A DNA stretch of 64,000 nucleotides from Tropicimonas aquimaris. GTDB lineage: Bacteria; Pseudomonadota; Alphaproteobacteria; Rhodobacterales; Rhodobacteraceae. Shown here in pieces: positions 18,033 through 27,287 of this stretch. The stretch's first letter is position 1, and the number at the start of each line of letters is the position of its first letter. Made by a program: the position numbers and the translations under genes. The notes below the pieces were generated by a model. It was not told the DNA's origin and did not search any database. It saw only the letters and a program-made list of their open reading frames with translations. The DNA lies in NCBI RefSeq assembly GCF_042676185.1, contig NZ_JBHTJT010000006.1, positions 1-64,000 on the forward strand, written 5' to 3'.

Positions 18033-19703
18033 TCAGGCAGTCCGTTCGACGGCGAAGGCCGCCTGGTAGGGCGGCAGGGTGATGCCGCCATCTTCGAAAG
18101 TCGAGGTGAAGGGCGTGCCCTTGTCCTGCATCCATTCGCCCGCCGGCAGCGGCGCTCGCCGCGCCTTGTCCGACAGGTTGAAGGCACAGAAGACGCGGGT
18201 CCCATCGTGGGCGCGGATGAAGGACAGGAACTGCTCCTCCGCCGTCACGGCCTCGAAACTCCCCTTCACGATCGCCGGGTGCGATTTCCGGAACGCGATC
18301 ATCTGGCGGTAGAAGGCGAGCATGCTATCGGGGTCGTCCTCCTGCACGTTCACCGCGTGGTTCAGGTGCTCCACCGCCATCGGCAGCCAGGGCTTGCCCT
18401 CGCTGAAGCCGCCGTTCTGCTGGTCCCGGTTCCAGGGCATGGGCGTGCGGCAACCGTCACGGCCGCGGAACTTGGGCCAGAAGCGCTTGCCGTAGGGGTC
18501 CTGCAGGTCCTCGTAGGCGACATAGACCTCCTCGAGCCCGAGTTCCTCGCCCTGGTAGAGGCACACCGAGCCGCGCATCGAGAGCATCACGCCCGCGAGC
18601 ACCCGCGCCAGTTGCGGTGTCAGGCTCCAGCGGGACACGTAGCGCGGCACGTCGTGGTTCGAATAGGCCCAGCAGGCCCAGCCGTCCGGCGCGATTTCGT
18701 CAAATCGCGTCAGCGTGTCCGCCACATACGTTCCGCTCGGGAAGGCATTGGAGAGAAATGCAAAATCGTAGCACATATGAAGCCGGTCGTTGCCGGCTGT
18801 GTACTCTGCCTGCACCTCCATGCCGCGCTGGCTCTCGCCGACTTCGCCGACCGAGGTAATGGCGCCGTATTCGTCCATCACCTTGCGCAAACGGGTCAGG
18901 AAGGCGATGTTCTCGGGCTGGGTCTTGTCGTAGAGGTGGTTCTGGAAGTTGTAGGGGTTTACCGCAGGCGCGGTCTTGTCGTTGATCTCTTCGGGCTTCA
19001 GCGCAGGATTGTCCCGCAACTGCTTGTCGTGTACATAGAAATTCACCGTGTCGAGGCGGAATCCATCTACCCCACGGTCGAGCCAGAAGCGGGCCACGTC
19101 CAGCAGCGCATCCTGCACCTTGGGCTCGTGGAAGTTCAGGTCCGGCTGGTCGATCAGGAAGTTGTGCAGGTAGTACTGCATCCGTTCCCCGTCCCACTCC
19201 CAGGCCGAGCCACCAAAGATCGACAGCCAGTTGTTCGGCGGCGTGCCGTCGGGCTTGGGATCGGCCCAGACGTACCAGTTCGACCGCGCGTTGTCGCGGC
19301 TCTGGCGGCTCTCCTGGAACCAGGGGTGCTGCGAGGAGGTGTGCGAAAGCACGAGGTCGATCAACACCTTGAGCCCCAGTTCGTGGGCCCGCTGGATCAG
19401 CGCATCGAAATCGCCGAGCGAGCCGAACATCGGGTCGACATCGCAATAGTCGGAGACGTCGTAGCCGAAATCGAGCATCGGCGAGCGGAAGAACGGCGAG
19501 ATCCAGATCCCGTCCACGCCCAGCGAGGCGATATGCGGCAGGCGGTGGATGATGCCTGCCAGGTCGCCGACGCCATCGGCGTTGGTGTCCTGAAAGGACC
19601 GCGGATAGATCTGGTAGATCACCGCGCCCCGCCACCAGTCCGCGTCACCGCGGCGGCTGTCCTGGGCGGCGGGGAAGTCCATGTGCGTTTCTACAAAGCT
19701 CAT
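18033..19703 (-). CDS. aglA: Alpha-glucosidase, GH13 family (AglA)
   Basis: 556 residues, cytoplasmic (no signal peptide). The GH13 regions are complete: DLVLSHTSSQH (region I), GFRLDTVNFY with nucleophile D218, SVGEVGE with acid/base E287, and YSNHDVPR with D351. It hydrolyses terminal alpha-1,4-linked glucose from imported disaccharides or trehalose-like sugars. The gene sits between the permease aglG (20 bases) and the ATPase aglK (17 bases), so import and hydrolysis are co-expressed. Exact linkage preference cannot be read from the sequence. Confidence 0.92.
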   Translation of the reverse strand: MSFVETHMDFPAAQDSRRGDADWWRGAVIYQIYPRSFQDTNADGVGDLAGIIHRLPHIASLGVDGIWISPFFRSPMLDFGYDVSDYCDVDPMFGSLGDFDALIQRAHELGLKVLIDLVLSHTSSQHPWFQESRQSRDNARSNWYVWADPKPDGTPPNNWLSIFGGSAWEWDGERMQYYLHNFLIDQPDLNFHEPKVQDALLDVARFWLDRGVDGFRLDTVNFYVHDKQLRDNPALKPEEINDKTAPAVNPYNFQNHLYDKTQPENIAFLTRLRKVMDEYGAITSVGEVGESQRGMEVQAEYTAGNDRLHMCYDFAFLSNAFPSGTYVADTLTRFDEIAPDGWACWAYSNHDVPRYVSRWSLTPQLARVLAGVMLSMRGSVCLYQGEELGLEEVYVAYEDLQDPYGKRFWPKFRGRDGCRTPMPWNRDQQNGGFSEGKPWLPMAVEHLNHAVNVQEDDPDSMLAFYRQMIAFRKSHPAIVKGSFEAVTAEEQFLSFIRAHDGTRVFCAFNLSDKARRAPLPAGEWMQDKGTPFTSTFEDGGITLPPYQAAFAVERTA

Positions 19704-19723
19704 GTATGTCTCTCGTATCTGAT

Positions 19724-20872
19724 TTACTTGACCGAGCCGGCCAGAAGGCCGCGCACGAGGTATCGCTGCATGGCAAAGAACACCAGGATCGGCACGGCCA
19801 TGGAGATGAACGCCGCCGTGGCCAGGATCTCCCAGTCGCCGCCGCGGGTGCCCAGCATCTCGACGATCTGCCGGGTCATGACGGTCGTTTCGCCGGAACT
19901 GTCGATCAGGAACACCATGGCCACCAGCAGGTCATTCCAGGTCCAGAGGAACTGGAAGATCGCGAAGGAGGCCAGCGCCGGGAAGGAGAGCGGCAGGATG
20001 ATCTTCACGAAGATCTGGAAGTCCGTCGCCCCGTCGACCTTGGCGTTCTCGATGATGTCGCGCGGCAGCCCGGCCATGTAGTTGCGCAACAGGTAGATCG
20101 CGAGCGGCAGGCCGAAGCCCGTATGGGCGAACCAGACCCCTAGGTAGCCTTTTCCTATGCCGATGGTGTTGTGGAATTTCAGCAGGGGGATCAGCGCCAG
20201 TTGAAGCGGCACCACGAGCAACCCGACCACGCAGGCGATCAGCAGCGCCCGGCCGGGGAATTCCATCCAGGCCAGCGCGTAGGCGGCGAAGGCGGCGATC
20301 AGGATCGGGATGATCGTGGAGGGGATCGTCACCGTCAGGGTAGAGAAGAAGGCCTTGGTCATGCCCTCTGAGTTGCGCGGGTCGAACAGCATGAACTCGT
20401 AGTTCGCAGTGGTGAACTCGGGCGGCGTCGTGGCCGTTACGAAGATCCGCTGGCCGCGCGAACCGGTAAAGGCCTCCGTGTTCACAAGCCGGAAGCTGCC
20501 GTCCGCGTTCAGCGTCAGCCTGCCGTCTTCGCCGAGATCGGCCGTCTCGCCGGCCGCATAGGCGTCGATTTCGCGCGAGGACACGCCCCAGTGGGCGATA
20601 TCTCCCGCGGCACTTCCCTCGAAGACATTGCCCTCGATCACGAAGACCCCGCCCTGTTCGACCTGCTCGCTCGCCGACGGCGCGCGATAGACCGAGTTCT
20701 GCTCGGTCGGGAACAGCGCCTTCCACCATCCGGTCGACGAGATCTGGTCCGAGGTCCGGAAGGACGAGACGAAAAGCCCGACCGTGGGAAAGATCCACAG
20801 CAGCACGAGGAACAGAACGGAGACGTGAACCGCCCAGGTCAGCCCGGATTTGCGTCCTGCGATATTGTCCAT
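19724..20872 (-). CDS. aglG: Alpha-glucoside ABC transporter permease AglG
   Basis: 382 residues, with one N-terminal membrane helix, a periplasmic segment of about 130 residues, and then the five-helix MalG-like permease core. The coupling EAA loop reads ENAKVDGATDFQIFVKIILP and ends near the C-terminus as in MalG. The large periplasmic insertion is typical of the AglG branch. It pairs with AglF, whose gene ends 12 bases upstream. Confidence 0.92.
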   Translation of the reverse strand: MDNIAGRKSGLTWAVHVSVLFLVLLWIFPTVGLFVSSFRTSDQISSTGWWKALFPTEQNSVYRAPSASEQVEQGGVFVIEGNVFEGSAAGDIAHWGVSSREIDAYAAGETADLGEDGRLTLNADGSFRLVNTEAFTGSRGQRIFVTATTPPEFTTANYEFMLFDPRNSEGMTKAFFSTLTVTIPSTIIPILIAAFAAYALAWMEFPGRALLIACVVGLLVVPLQLALIPLLKFHNTIGIGKGYLGVWFAHTGFGLPLAIYLLRNYMAGLPRDIIENAKVDGATDFQIFVKIILPLSFPALASFAIFQFLWTWNDLLVAMVFLIDSSGETTVMTRQIVEMLGTRGGDWEILATAAFISMAVPILVFFAMQRYLVRGLLAGSVK

Positions 20873-20884
20873 CTGCCGGCCCTC

Positions 20885-22072
20885 CTACCGCATTTCCTTG
20901 CGCGCGTTGCGCACGTTCCAGACCAGGATCGGCGTGACGAGCAGCATGATGATCATCGCCGCCGCCGAGCCCACGCCCCAGTCGTTGGCCCGGAACATCT
21001 TGTCGTACATGTAATTCGCCAGCACCTGTGTGCCCCACTGGCCGTTGGTCATGGCGAAGACGATGTCGAAGACCTTCAGGACGGTCAGCGTGATCGTCGT
21101 CCAGACCACCACGATGGTCGACATGATCTGCGGCACCTTGATCTTGAAGAAGATCTGGAACGGCCCGGCGCCATCTACGATGGCGGCTTCGACCGTCTCT
21201 TCGGGGATGCCCCGGAGGGCGGCGGAGAGGATCACCATGGCAAAGCCGGTCTGGATCCAGATCAGCACCGCCATCAGGAACAGGTTGTTCCAGGGCGCCA
21301 GCTGCAACCAGTGCTGCGGCTCGCCGCCCATCGCGACCCAGATCGCGTTCAGCACGCCGATCTGCTCCACGTCGACGGGGCGGGCTTCGTAGACCAGTTT
21401 CCAGATCACCGAGGCGCCGACCATCGAGATCGCCATCGGCATGAAGATCAGCATCTTGGCGATGTTGCCCCAGGACAGTCGGTCGGTCAGCTGGGCCACG
21501 ATCAGGCCGAAGGCGGTGGACATGGCGGGCACCACGATCAGCCAGAACATATTGTTTCCAAGGGCTTCGCGGAACTTCTGCTCACCGAACATGAAGGCGT
21601 AGTTGGCGAAGCCGATGCTGCCGTCGCGGGCAATCAGCGACAGGCGCAGGGTCTCGAACACCGGATAGGTCAGGTAAAGCCCGAGCGCGATCATCGCCGG
21701 GGCGAGGAACAGCCAGGGGCGAACCATGTTGGCGCGGGAGATGTTGTGGCCTGCGGAAAGCTCGCCGGTGGCGAACATGAAATCGGTGAGCCGCCAGAGC
21801 CCGACGACGACAGCCGCTCCCACGGCCAGCCAGAACAGCCAGGGCGCGGTGAAGCGCGCGTCCGACATCAGCAGCGCGGCGAGGATCAGGAGCGCCGGAA
21901 CGGCAAGCAGGAAGATCTGCCCGAGCCGGCGCCGACGGCTGGCCTCGGCATCGCCGATGACCCGGGCCGGCATCAGCAGGCGGTCCAGCAGGAAGTTGGA
22001 CAGGTAGAAATACCCGACGCAGCCACCGACGCCGATGATGATGGTCACGAGACCTTGCAAGGCCGGATTCAT
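20885..22072 (-). CDS. aglF: Alpha-glucoside ABC transporter permease AglF
   Basis: 395 residues from the ATG at 22072, chosen because GGGGAGGGGAAAC precedes it directly. It has an extra N-terminal set of hydrophobic segments (about 1-95), followed by the MalF-like core from RPWLFLAPAMIALGLYL onward. The EAA loop is VEAAIVDGAGPFQIFFKIKVP. It forms the transmembrane channel with AglG. Confidence 0.92.
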   Translation of the reverse strand: MNPALQGLVTIIIGVGGCVGYFYLSNFLLDRLLMPARVIGDAEASRRRRLGQIFLLAVPALLILAALLMSDARFTAPWLFWLAVGAAVVVGLWRLTDFMFATGELSAGHNISRANMVRPWLFLAPAMIALGLYLTYPVFETLRLSLIARDGSIGFANYAFMFGEQKFREALGNNMFWLIVVPAMSTAFGLIVAQLTDRLSWGNIAKMLIFMPMAISMVGASVIWKLVYEARPVDVEQIGVLNAIWVAMGGEPQHWLQLAPWNNLFLMAVLIWIQTGFAMVILSAALRGIPEETVEAAIVDGAGPFQIFFKIKVPQIMSTIVVVWTTITLTVLKVFDIVFAMTNGQWGTQVLANYMYDKMFRANDWGVGSAAAMIIMLLVTPILVWNVRNARKEMR

Positions 22073-22115
22073 GTTTCCCCTCCCCACCCCGCGACGTGTC
22101 GCGCGGTTCGAACAA

Positions 22116-22144
22116 GGGCGGCCCGCGAGGAAGGCGGGCCGCCC
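22116..22144 (-). other. Strong intercistronic stem-loop between aglE and aglF
   Basis: GGGCGGCCCGC (22116-22126) and GCGGGCCGCCC (22134-22144) form a perfect 11-bp stem with a 7-base loop, 19 bases after the aglE stop. No T-run follows. Such hairpins after binding-protein genes commonly stabilise the upstream mRNA, giving more binding protein than permease; that role is inferred here. Confidence 0.6.
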
Positions 22145-22163
22145 GGGATCGCTTTCGAGCCGT

Positions 22164-23519
22164 TTACTTCAGCGCGTCCCAGGACCGCTGGATGTCGTCG
22201 GCCACGGCCTTGGCGTCCTTGCCGCCGGTGTAATCCACCATGCCGGTCCAGAAGGTGCCGGCGCCGATGGCGGCGGGCATCAGGTCGGACCCGTCAAAGC
22301 GGAAGGTGGTCGCGTTGAGCAGGATCTCGCCCTGCTTGCGCAGGATGTCGTCCCGGTAGGCATCGAGGTTCACGCCCTTGTGCGGCGCGAGGAAGCCGGA
22401 CTGGTTCATGAAGACCTCGCTCGCGATCGGCAGGGTCAGGAACTCCATCAGAGCTTCCGCGCCCGGCGTCGGATCGGTGATCGCCAGCACGGTGCCGCCG
22501 CCCAGAACCGGGTTGCCGAGGTCCTTCTCGGCAAAACCGGGCAGGTAGAAGAAGTCCGCATCGACGCCAGGCTCGACATCTTCGGGGAAGAAGGCGGTGG
22601 CGAAGGAAGCCTGGCGGTGCATGTAGCACTGCGGCGGCGAGGAGAAGAGGCCCTTGGGGCTGTCGCGGAAGTCGGTCGAGGCCACCGCGCCGGAGCCGCC
22701 GGAGACGAAGGCGTCGTTTCGGGCGAACCAGCCGTATTCCTCGATCGCCTCGATCACCCGCTCGTCGTTGAATGGCATCTCGTTGGTGACCCACTGGTCA
22801 TAGACCTCGGGGGGCTGCGTGCGCAGCATCATGTCCTCGACCCAGTCGGTCGCCGGCCAGCCGGTCGCCGCGCCGGAGCCGAGACCGATGCACCAGGGTG
22901 TCTCGCCATCGGCGGCGATCTGCTCGGTCAGCGCCTTCAGGTCCTCCATGGTCTCCGGCACCTCGTAGCCCGCGTCGTCGAAGTTGTCGGGGCTGTACCA
23001 GACCAGGCTCTTGAGGTTCACGTTGTAGAAGTAGCCGTAGAATTCCGGTGCGCCGCTGGCATCCGGATAGGTGCCGAGATCGACCCAGGACTGGCCCGCG
23101 GCGTAGTTGTCGGTGACCCATTGCTTCATGTCGTCGCCGAGCGGGGTGAGTTGCCCCTTGGCGGCGAGCACGGCGGCAAGGCCGGGCTGCGGGAAGACCG
23201 CGATGTTCGGGGGCGAGCCGGCCTCGGCGTCGATCACGATCTGCTGCTCGAAGCTGTCGGAGCCGGTGTAGACGGCCCGGGCGCCGGTGGCGGCCTCGAA
23301 ATAGGCCAGCACGTCGCGGAAGAAGCCATCCTCAGGGGTGAGCCAGGGGCCGGCGACGGTGACGGTCTGACCGCTCAGGTCGGGCGCCTCGGCAGCCCAG
23401 GCCTCGTAGCTGTCCCAGCTGAAAGGTCCCTCGCCCGGAGCGAACTTGAGATCCTGCGCGCCCGCGGTTCCGGCGATCAGGGCCAGGCTTGCCACGCCGG
23501 CCATGAGTTTCAATGTCAT
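22164..23519 (-). CDS. aglE: Alpha-glucoside ABC transporter substrate-binding protein AglE
   Basis: 451 residues with a Sec signal peptide (LMAGVASLALIAGTAGA, cleavage before QDLKF). The rest is a family 1 extracellular solute-binding protein with many aromatic residues. It captures alpha-glucosides in the periplasm and delivers them to AglFG. GGGAGGCTAACA precedes the ATG. It is the first gene of the operon, facing the divergent aglR, with a palindromic operator 74-87 bases upstream. Confidence 0.92.
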   Translation of the reverse strand: MTLKLMAGVASLALIAGTAGAQDLKFAPGEGPFSWDSYEAWAAEAPDLSGQTVTVAGPWLTPEDGFFRDVLAYFEAATGARAVYTGSDSFEQQIVIDAEAGSPPNIAVFPQPGLAAVLAAKGQLTPLGDDMKQWVTDNYAAGQSWVDLGTYPDASGAPEFYGYFYNVNLKSLVWYSPDNFDDAGYEVPETMEDLKALTEQIAADGETPWCIGLGSGAATGWPATDWVEDMMLRTQPPEVYDQWVTNEMPFNDERVIEAIEEYGWFARNDAFVSGGSGAVASTDFRDSPKGLFSSPPQCYMHRQASFATAFFPEDVEPGVDADFFYLPGFAEKDLGNPVLGGGTVLAITDPTPGAEALMEFLTLPIASEVFMNQSGFLAPHKGVNLDAYRDDILRKQGEILLNATTFRFDGSDLMPAAIGAGTFWTGMVDYTGGKDAKAVADDIQRSWDALK

Positions 23520-23592
23520 TGTTAGCCTCCCGAATGAGCCGCCCAGGCTTTCGGCCCTGCGGCAGGTTTGCCCGCGCCAGGGGGAATCATGC

Positions 23593-23606
23593 CCAAAGCG
23601 CTTTGG
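23593..23606. promoter_or_regulatory. LacI-family operator upstream of aglE
   Basis: CCAAAGCGCTTTGG is a perfect 14-base palindrome with the central CG typical of LacI/GalR-family sites (AAAGCGCTTT core). It lies between aglE and aglR, and AglR is the obvious candidate binder. Confidence 0.7.
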
Positions 23607-23713
23607 ACAAGAGTCACCTAGTCCTTTGGCATCACCCTGTCAACGCGGACAGCTTACGCCCAAAAACATGGATTCGAAGAGGAAAACGGCATCATGCTGC
23701 ACATTTTTTGGAC

Positions 23714-23727
23714 CCAAAGCCCTTTGA
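23714..23727. promoter_or_regulatory. Second, imperfect LacI-family operator upstream of aglR
   Basis: CCAAAGCCCTTTGA keeps both half-sites of the upstream palindrome with a changed centre and one end mismatch. It is 55 bases upstream of the aglR start and 121 bases from the first site, suggesting autoregulation or looping. Confidence 0.55.
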
Positions 23728-23781
23728 CTCTCACCGATGCGCAGGCGTAACGTCGCACAGTGAAACCCGGACGCGACGCCG

Positions 23782-24813
23782 ATGAACCTCAAGGACCTGG
23801 CAGCCACCCTCGGGCTCAGCCAAACCACAGTGAGCCGTGCGCTCAACGGCTATCCGGAAGTGTCCGAAGCCACCCGCAAACGGGTGCGCGAGGCCGCGCG
23901 CGAACACGGCTACCGCCCCGACAGCCGCGCCCGGTCGCTGGCCACCGGACGGGCGATGGCGGTGGGCCTGGTGCTCACGACCTCGGCCCGTCAGGAGATC
24001 GTGAACCCCGTCTTCGCCGATTTCGTCGCCAGCGCCGCCGAGACGCTGGCCGCTCGCGGCTACGACATCGTCATGTCGCTGGTCACCGAGGCCGAACAGA
24101 CCGCCGTCTACCGGTCGCTGCTGCGCAAGGGGCGGGTCGACGGGCTGATCATGCAGGCCCCGCTCACCGGCGACACGCGGATCGGGATCCTGCACAAGAT
24201 CGGCCTGCCCTTCGTGGTGCATGGCCGCGTCTCCGACCATGACGAGGCCTATTCGTGGATGGACATGGACAACCGGCATGCCTTCCACACGGCAACCGAC
24301 CACCTGCTGGACCTCGGACATCGCGACATCGCCCTGATCAACGGGATCGAGGACATGGATTTCGCACATCGGCGGCGCGAAGGCTTCATCGACGCGCTGG
24401 CCGCGCGCAACCTGCGCCCGCGCCCCGAGCTGATGGCGAGTGCGGCAATGACCGAGAGCTACGGCCACGACACCGCGCAACGGATGCTGGCGCAACCGCA
24501 TCCTCCCACGGCCTTCCTCGCCTCCTCCATGCTGGTGGGCATGGGCGTGCACCGGGCGATCCGGGAGGCCGGGCTGCAGATGGGGCGGGAGGTGTCGGTC
24601 GTGGTCCATGACGACGGGCTCTCCTATCTCCCGAACGGAACGCCGGAGCAGCCCCTCTTCACCGCCACCCATTCCCCAGTTCGACAGGCCGGCCATCTCT
24701 GCGCCGACATGCTGCTGCGGCTGATCGCCGATCCCTCCGAGGGACCGATCCACACCAAACTGCAAGCCTCGTTTCTGGTCGGCCCCTCCACCGGGCCGGC
24801 TCCAATCCAGTAA
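23782..24813 (+). CDS. aglR: LacI-family transcriptional repressor AglR
   Basis: 343 residues. The N-terminal helix-turn-helix and hinge are clear (MNLKDLAATLGLS, TTVSRALNGYPEVS), followed by a periplasmic-binding-protein-like sugar-sensing domain from about residue 60. It is transcribed divergently from aglEFGAK and precedes GH1 and glk genes on the + strand. Two LacI-type palindromes lie in the shared promoter region. It is predicted to repress both arms until an alpha-glucoside or derivative binds. Confidence 0.92.
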   Translation: MNLKDLAATLGLSQTTVSRALNGYPEVSEATRKRVREAAREHGYRPDSRARSLATGRAMAVGLVLTTSARQEIVNPVFADFVASAAETLAARGYDIVMSLVTEAEQTAVYRSLLRKGRVDGLIMQAPLTGDTRIGILHKIGLPFVVHGRVSDHDEAYSWMDMDNRHAFHTATDHLLDLGHRDIALINGIEDMDFAHRRREGFIDALAARNLRPRPELMASAAMTESYGHDTAQRMLAQPHPPTAFLASSMLVGMGVHRAIREAGLQMGREVSVVVHDDGLSYLPNGTPEQPLFTATHSPVRQAGHLCADMLLRLIADPSEGPIHTKLQASFLVGPSTGPAPIQ

Positions 24814-24823
24814 GGACCCTGCC

Positions 24824-26143
24824 ATGTACAAGCGCAGCGACTTTCCCGACGGTTTCCTCTTCGGCGCCTCGACCGCCGCCTACCAGATCGAAGGGCATTC
24901 CTTCGGCGGCGCCGGCCGTACCCACTGGGACGATTTCGCCGCCACCCCGGGCAACGTGGTGCGCGCCGAGGATGGCGCGGTGGCCTGCGACCATTATCAC
25001 CGCTGGGAAGAGGATCTGGACCTGATCCGCGATGGGGGTTTCGACGCCTACCGCTTCTCCGCGTCCTGGGCGCGGGTGCTCCCGGAAGGCCGCGGCGCGG
25101 TGAACGCCGAGGGTCTCGATTTCTACGACAAGCTGGTCGACGGGATGCTGGAGCGCGGTATCAAGCCGATGCTGACGCTCTACCATTGGGAGCTGCCCTC
25201 GGCGCTGGCCGACCTCGGAGGCTGGCGCAACCGGGACGTCGCGAGTTGGTTTGCCGATTACGCCGAGGTGCTGATGGGCCGCCTTGGCGACCGGATCTGG
25301 AAGACGGCGACGATCAACGAGCTCTGGTGCGTCAGTTTCCTCAGCCATTTCCTCGGCATCCATGCACCTGGCGTGCGAGACATCCGCGCCGCCGCCCGCG
25401 CGATGCACCACGTGATGCTGGCCCACGGCACCGCGACGCAGGCGCTGCGCGCGATGGGCGTGGGCGATATCGGCGCCGTCTGCAACTTCACCTACGCGCA
25501 ACCGGCCAGCGGCTCGCCCGAAGACATCGAGGCGGCAGCGACCTTCGATGATTATTACAACAACTTCTTCATGTCCGGCTTCTTCCACAAGAAATACCCG
25601 GAGCGCATTGTCACCGCCATGAAGGACCACCTGCCCGCCGGCTGGCAGGACGATTTCGACGTGATCGGAACGCCCGTCGACTGGCTCGGCGTCAACTACT
25701 ACACCCGCGAGATCATCAAGGCCGTGGACGGTCCCTGGCCGGCCCACACCTCCATCGAGGGGCCGCTGCCCAAGACGCAGATGGGCTGGGAGATCTACCC
25801 GGAGGGGCTGCTGCACTTCCTGCGCCGCTGCCACACGGACTATTCCGGCGACCTGCCGCTCTACGTCACCGAGAACGGCATTGCGAACCCCGACCTCGTG
25901 ATCGACGGAAAGGTCGACGACGTGGTGCGCATCGACTACCTCGCCCGTCACTTCGACGCCGCCAAGCAGGCGATCGCGGAGGGCGTGCCGCTCAAAGGGT
26001 ATTTCGTCTGGTCGCTGATGGACAATTACGAGTGGGCCCTGGGCTACGAGAAGCGCTTCGGGCTGATCCACGTCGATTTCGATACGTTGCAGCGGACGCC
26101 CAAGGCGTCCTATCTGGCCCTCCAGGCCGCCCTAGCCAGCTGA
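24824..26143 (+). CDS. GH1 family beta-glucosidase
   Basis: 439 residues of the usual GH1 length and without a signal peptide. The N-terminal FLFGASTAAYQIEG motif, the acid/base Glu166 in TINEL and the nucleophile Glu350 in YVTENG are present. The acid/base motif is normally T-F/L-N-E-P; here Leu replaces Pro. It cleaves beta-linked glucose from small cytoplasmic glycosides. The gene starts 10 bases after aglR and ends 9 bases before glk, so the three form a small operon feeding glucose to glucokinase. Confidence 0.92.
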   Translation: MYKRSDFPDGFLFGASTAAYQIEGHSFGGAGRTHWDDFAATPGNVVRAEDGAVACDHYHRWEEDLDLIRDGGFDAYRFSASWARVLPEGRGAVNAEGLDFYDKLVDGMLERGIKPMLTLYHWELPSALADLGGWRNRDVASWFADYAEVLMGRLGDRIWKTATINELWCVSFLSHFLGIHAPGVRDIRAAARAMHHVMLAHGTATQALRAMGVGDIGAVCNFTYAQPASGSPEDIEAAATFDDYYNNFFMSGFFHKKYPERIVTAMKDHLPAGWQDDFDVIGTPVDWLGVNYYTREIIKAVDGPWPAHTSIEGPLPKTQMGWEIYPEGLLHFLRRCHTDYSGDLPLYVTENGIANPDLVIDGKVDDVVRIDYLARHFDAAKQAIAEGVPLKGYFVWSLMDNYEWALGYEKRFGLIHVDFDTLQRTPKASYLALQAALAS

Positions 26144-26152
26144 GGATCGCCC

Positions 26153-27121
26153 ATGCCCGCCCCTTCCCTGCTCGCCGACATCGGTGGCACCAACACCCGC
26201 GTCGCCCTCGCCCGAAATGGCCAGGTGATCAGCGGCTCCGTCCGCCACTATCCCAACGCCGAGTTCGCGTCCCTCGAGCCGGTTCTGCGCCACTATCTCG
26301 AGGAGACCAGCACCGAGACCCCCGCCGCCGCCTGCCTCGCCATGGCCGGCCCGGTGCGGGAAGGGGTAGGCACGCTGACCAATCTCGACTGGACGCTCGA
26401 CACGGCCACCCTCGCCCATGCCACCGGCGCGGGCACCGTAACCCTGCTCAATGACCTCCAGGCGCAGGGCCATGCCCTCGGCCACCTGCCGAGCGAGGCG
26501 CTGTTCTCGGTGATCGCGGGCCCACCGCCGCGCATCCAGGCGACCCAACTGGTCATCGGCGTCGGCACGGGCTTCAACGCCGCACCGGTGTTCGACACCC
26601 CGGCCGGGCGTTTCGTGCCCCCCTCGGAAAGCGGCCACGTCAGCCTGCCGCTGCGCGGCGAGACCGACATGCGCCTCGCCCGTTTCCTGGAGCAATCGCA
26701 CGGCTTCGCCGCCGTCGAGGACGCGCTCTCGGGCCGCGGGCTCGTCGCCTTGCACGAGTTCGCCTGCATCGAGGCGGGCACCCCCGAGAAGGCCATTCCC
26801 AAGGGCAAGCAGATCATGGCCGCCGTGGCCGAGGGCGATCCGCTGGCGCGGGCGGCAGCAGGGCATTTTGCCCGCCTGCTGGGCGCGGTTGCGGGGGACC
26901 TCGCGCTCACCCAGTTGCCCTTCGGCGGCATCTTCCTGATCGGCGGCGTCGCCCGGGCGATGGCGCCCTACCTATCCGAAATGGGCTTCACCGAGGCGCT
27001 GCGCGAGAAGGGACGGTTCTCCGGCTTCATGGAGCAGTTCCCGGTGACGGTGGTCTCGGACGACGACGCGGCCCTCACTGGGATGGCCCTTCACCTGCAG
27101 GCCCTGCTGGCGCTGAGCTGA
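26153..27121 (+). CDS. glk: Glucokinase
   Basis: 322 residues. ATP-binding LLADIGGTNTRVAL at the N-terminus, VIGVGTGFNAAP, and the substrate-region ESGHVSLP motif place it in the bacterial Glk (hexokinase-type) family rather than ROK, since the ROK zinc-binding cysteines are absent. It phosphorylates the glucose released by AglA and the GH1 enzyme. It closely follows the GH1 gene. Confidence 0.92.
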   Translation: MPAPSLLADIGGTNTRVALARNGQVISGSVRHYPNAEFASLEPVLRHYLEETSTETPAAACLAMAGPVREGVGTLTNLDWTLDTATLAHATGAGTVTLLNDLQAQGHALGHLPSEALFSVIAGPPPRIQATQLVIGVGTGFNAAPVFDTPAGRFVPPSESGHVSLPLRGETDMRLARFLEQSHGFAAVEDALSGRGLVALHEFACIEAGTPEKAIPKGKQIMAAVAEGDPLARAAAGHFARLLGAVAGDLALTQLPFGGIFLIGGVARAMAPYLSEMGFTEALREKGRFSGFMEQFPVTVVSDDDAALTGMALHLQALLALS

Positions 27122-27197
27122 CGGCGCACCGCGGCCCGGACATGCCCCGCTCCGGCCACCAGAGAAAAGCCTGCGACACGGGGCATCGCGCAACCCG

Positions 27198-27240
27198 ATC
27201 TTAACGGCTTGCCGGCTAGAGACGGCTGGCAAGCCAAGAT
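27198..27240 (+). terminator. Extended hairpin between glk and the chemotaxis operon
   Basis: GGCTTGCC (27206-27213) and GGCAAGCC (27228-27235) pair perfectly, with further inner wobble pairs, and outer ATCTT/AAGAT arms extend the stem. No T-run follows, so termination is uncertain; it may be a leader structure of the che mRNA. A second inverted repeat, ATGCCCCG ... CGGGGCAT, lies at 27142-27186. Confidence 0.4.
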
Positions 27241-27287
27241 TGGGACGCCCCCATGATCGATTCCTACCCCTCGCGCCGGTGCCGGGC

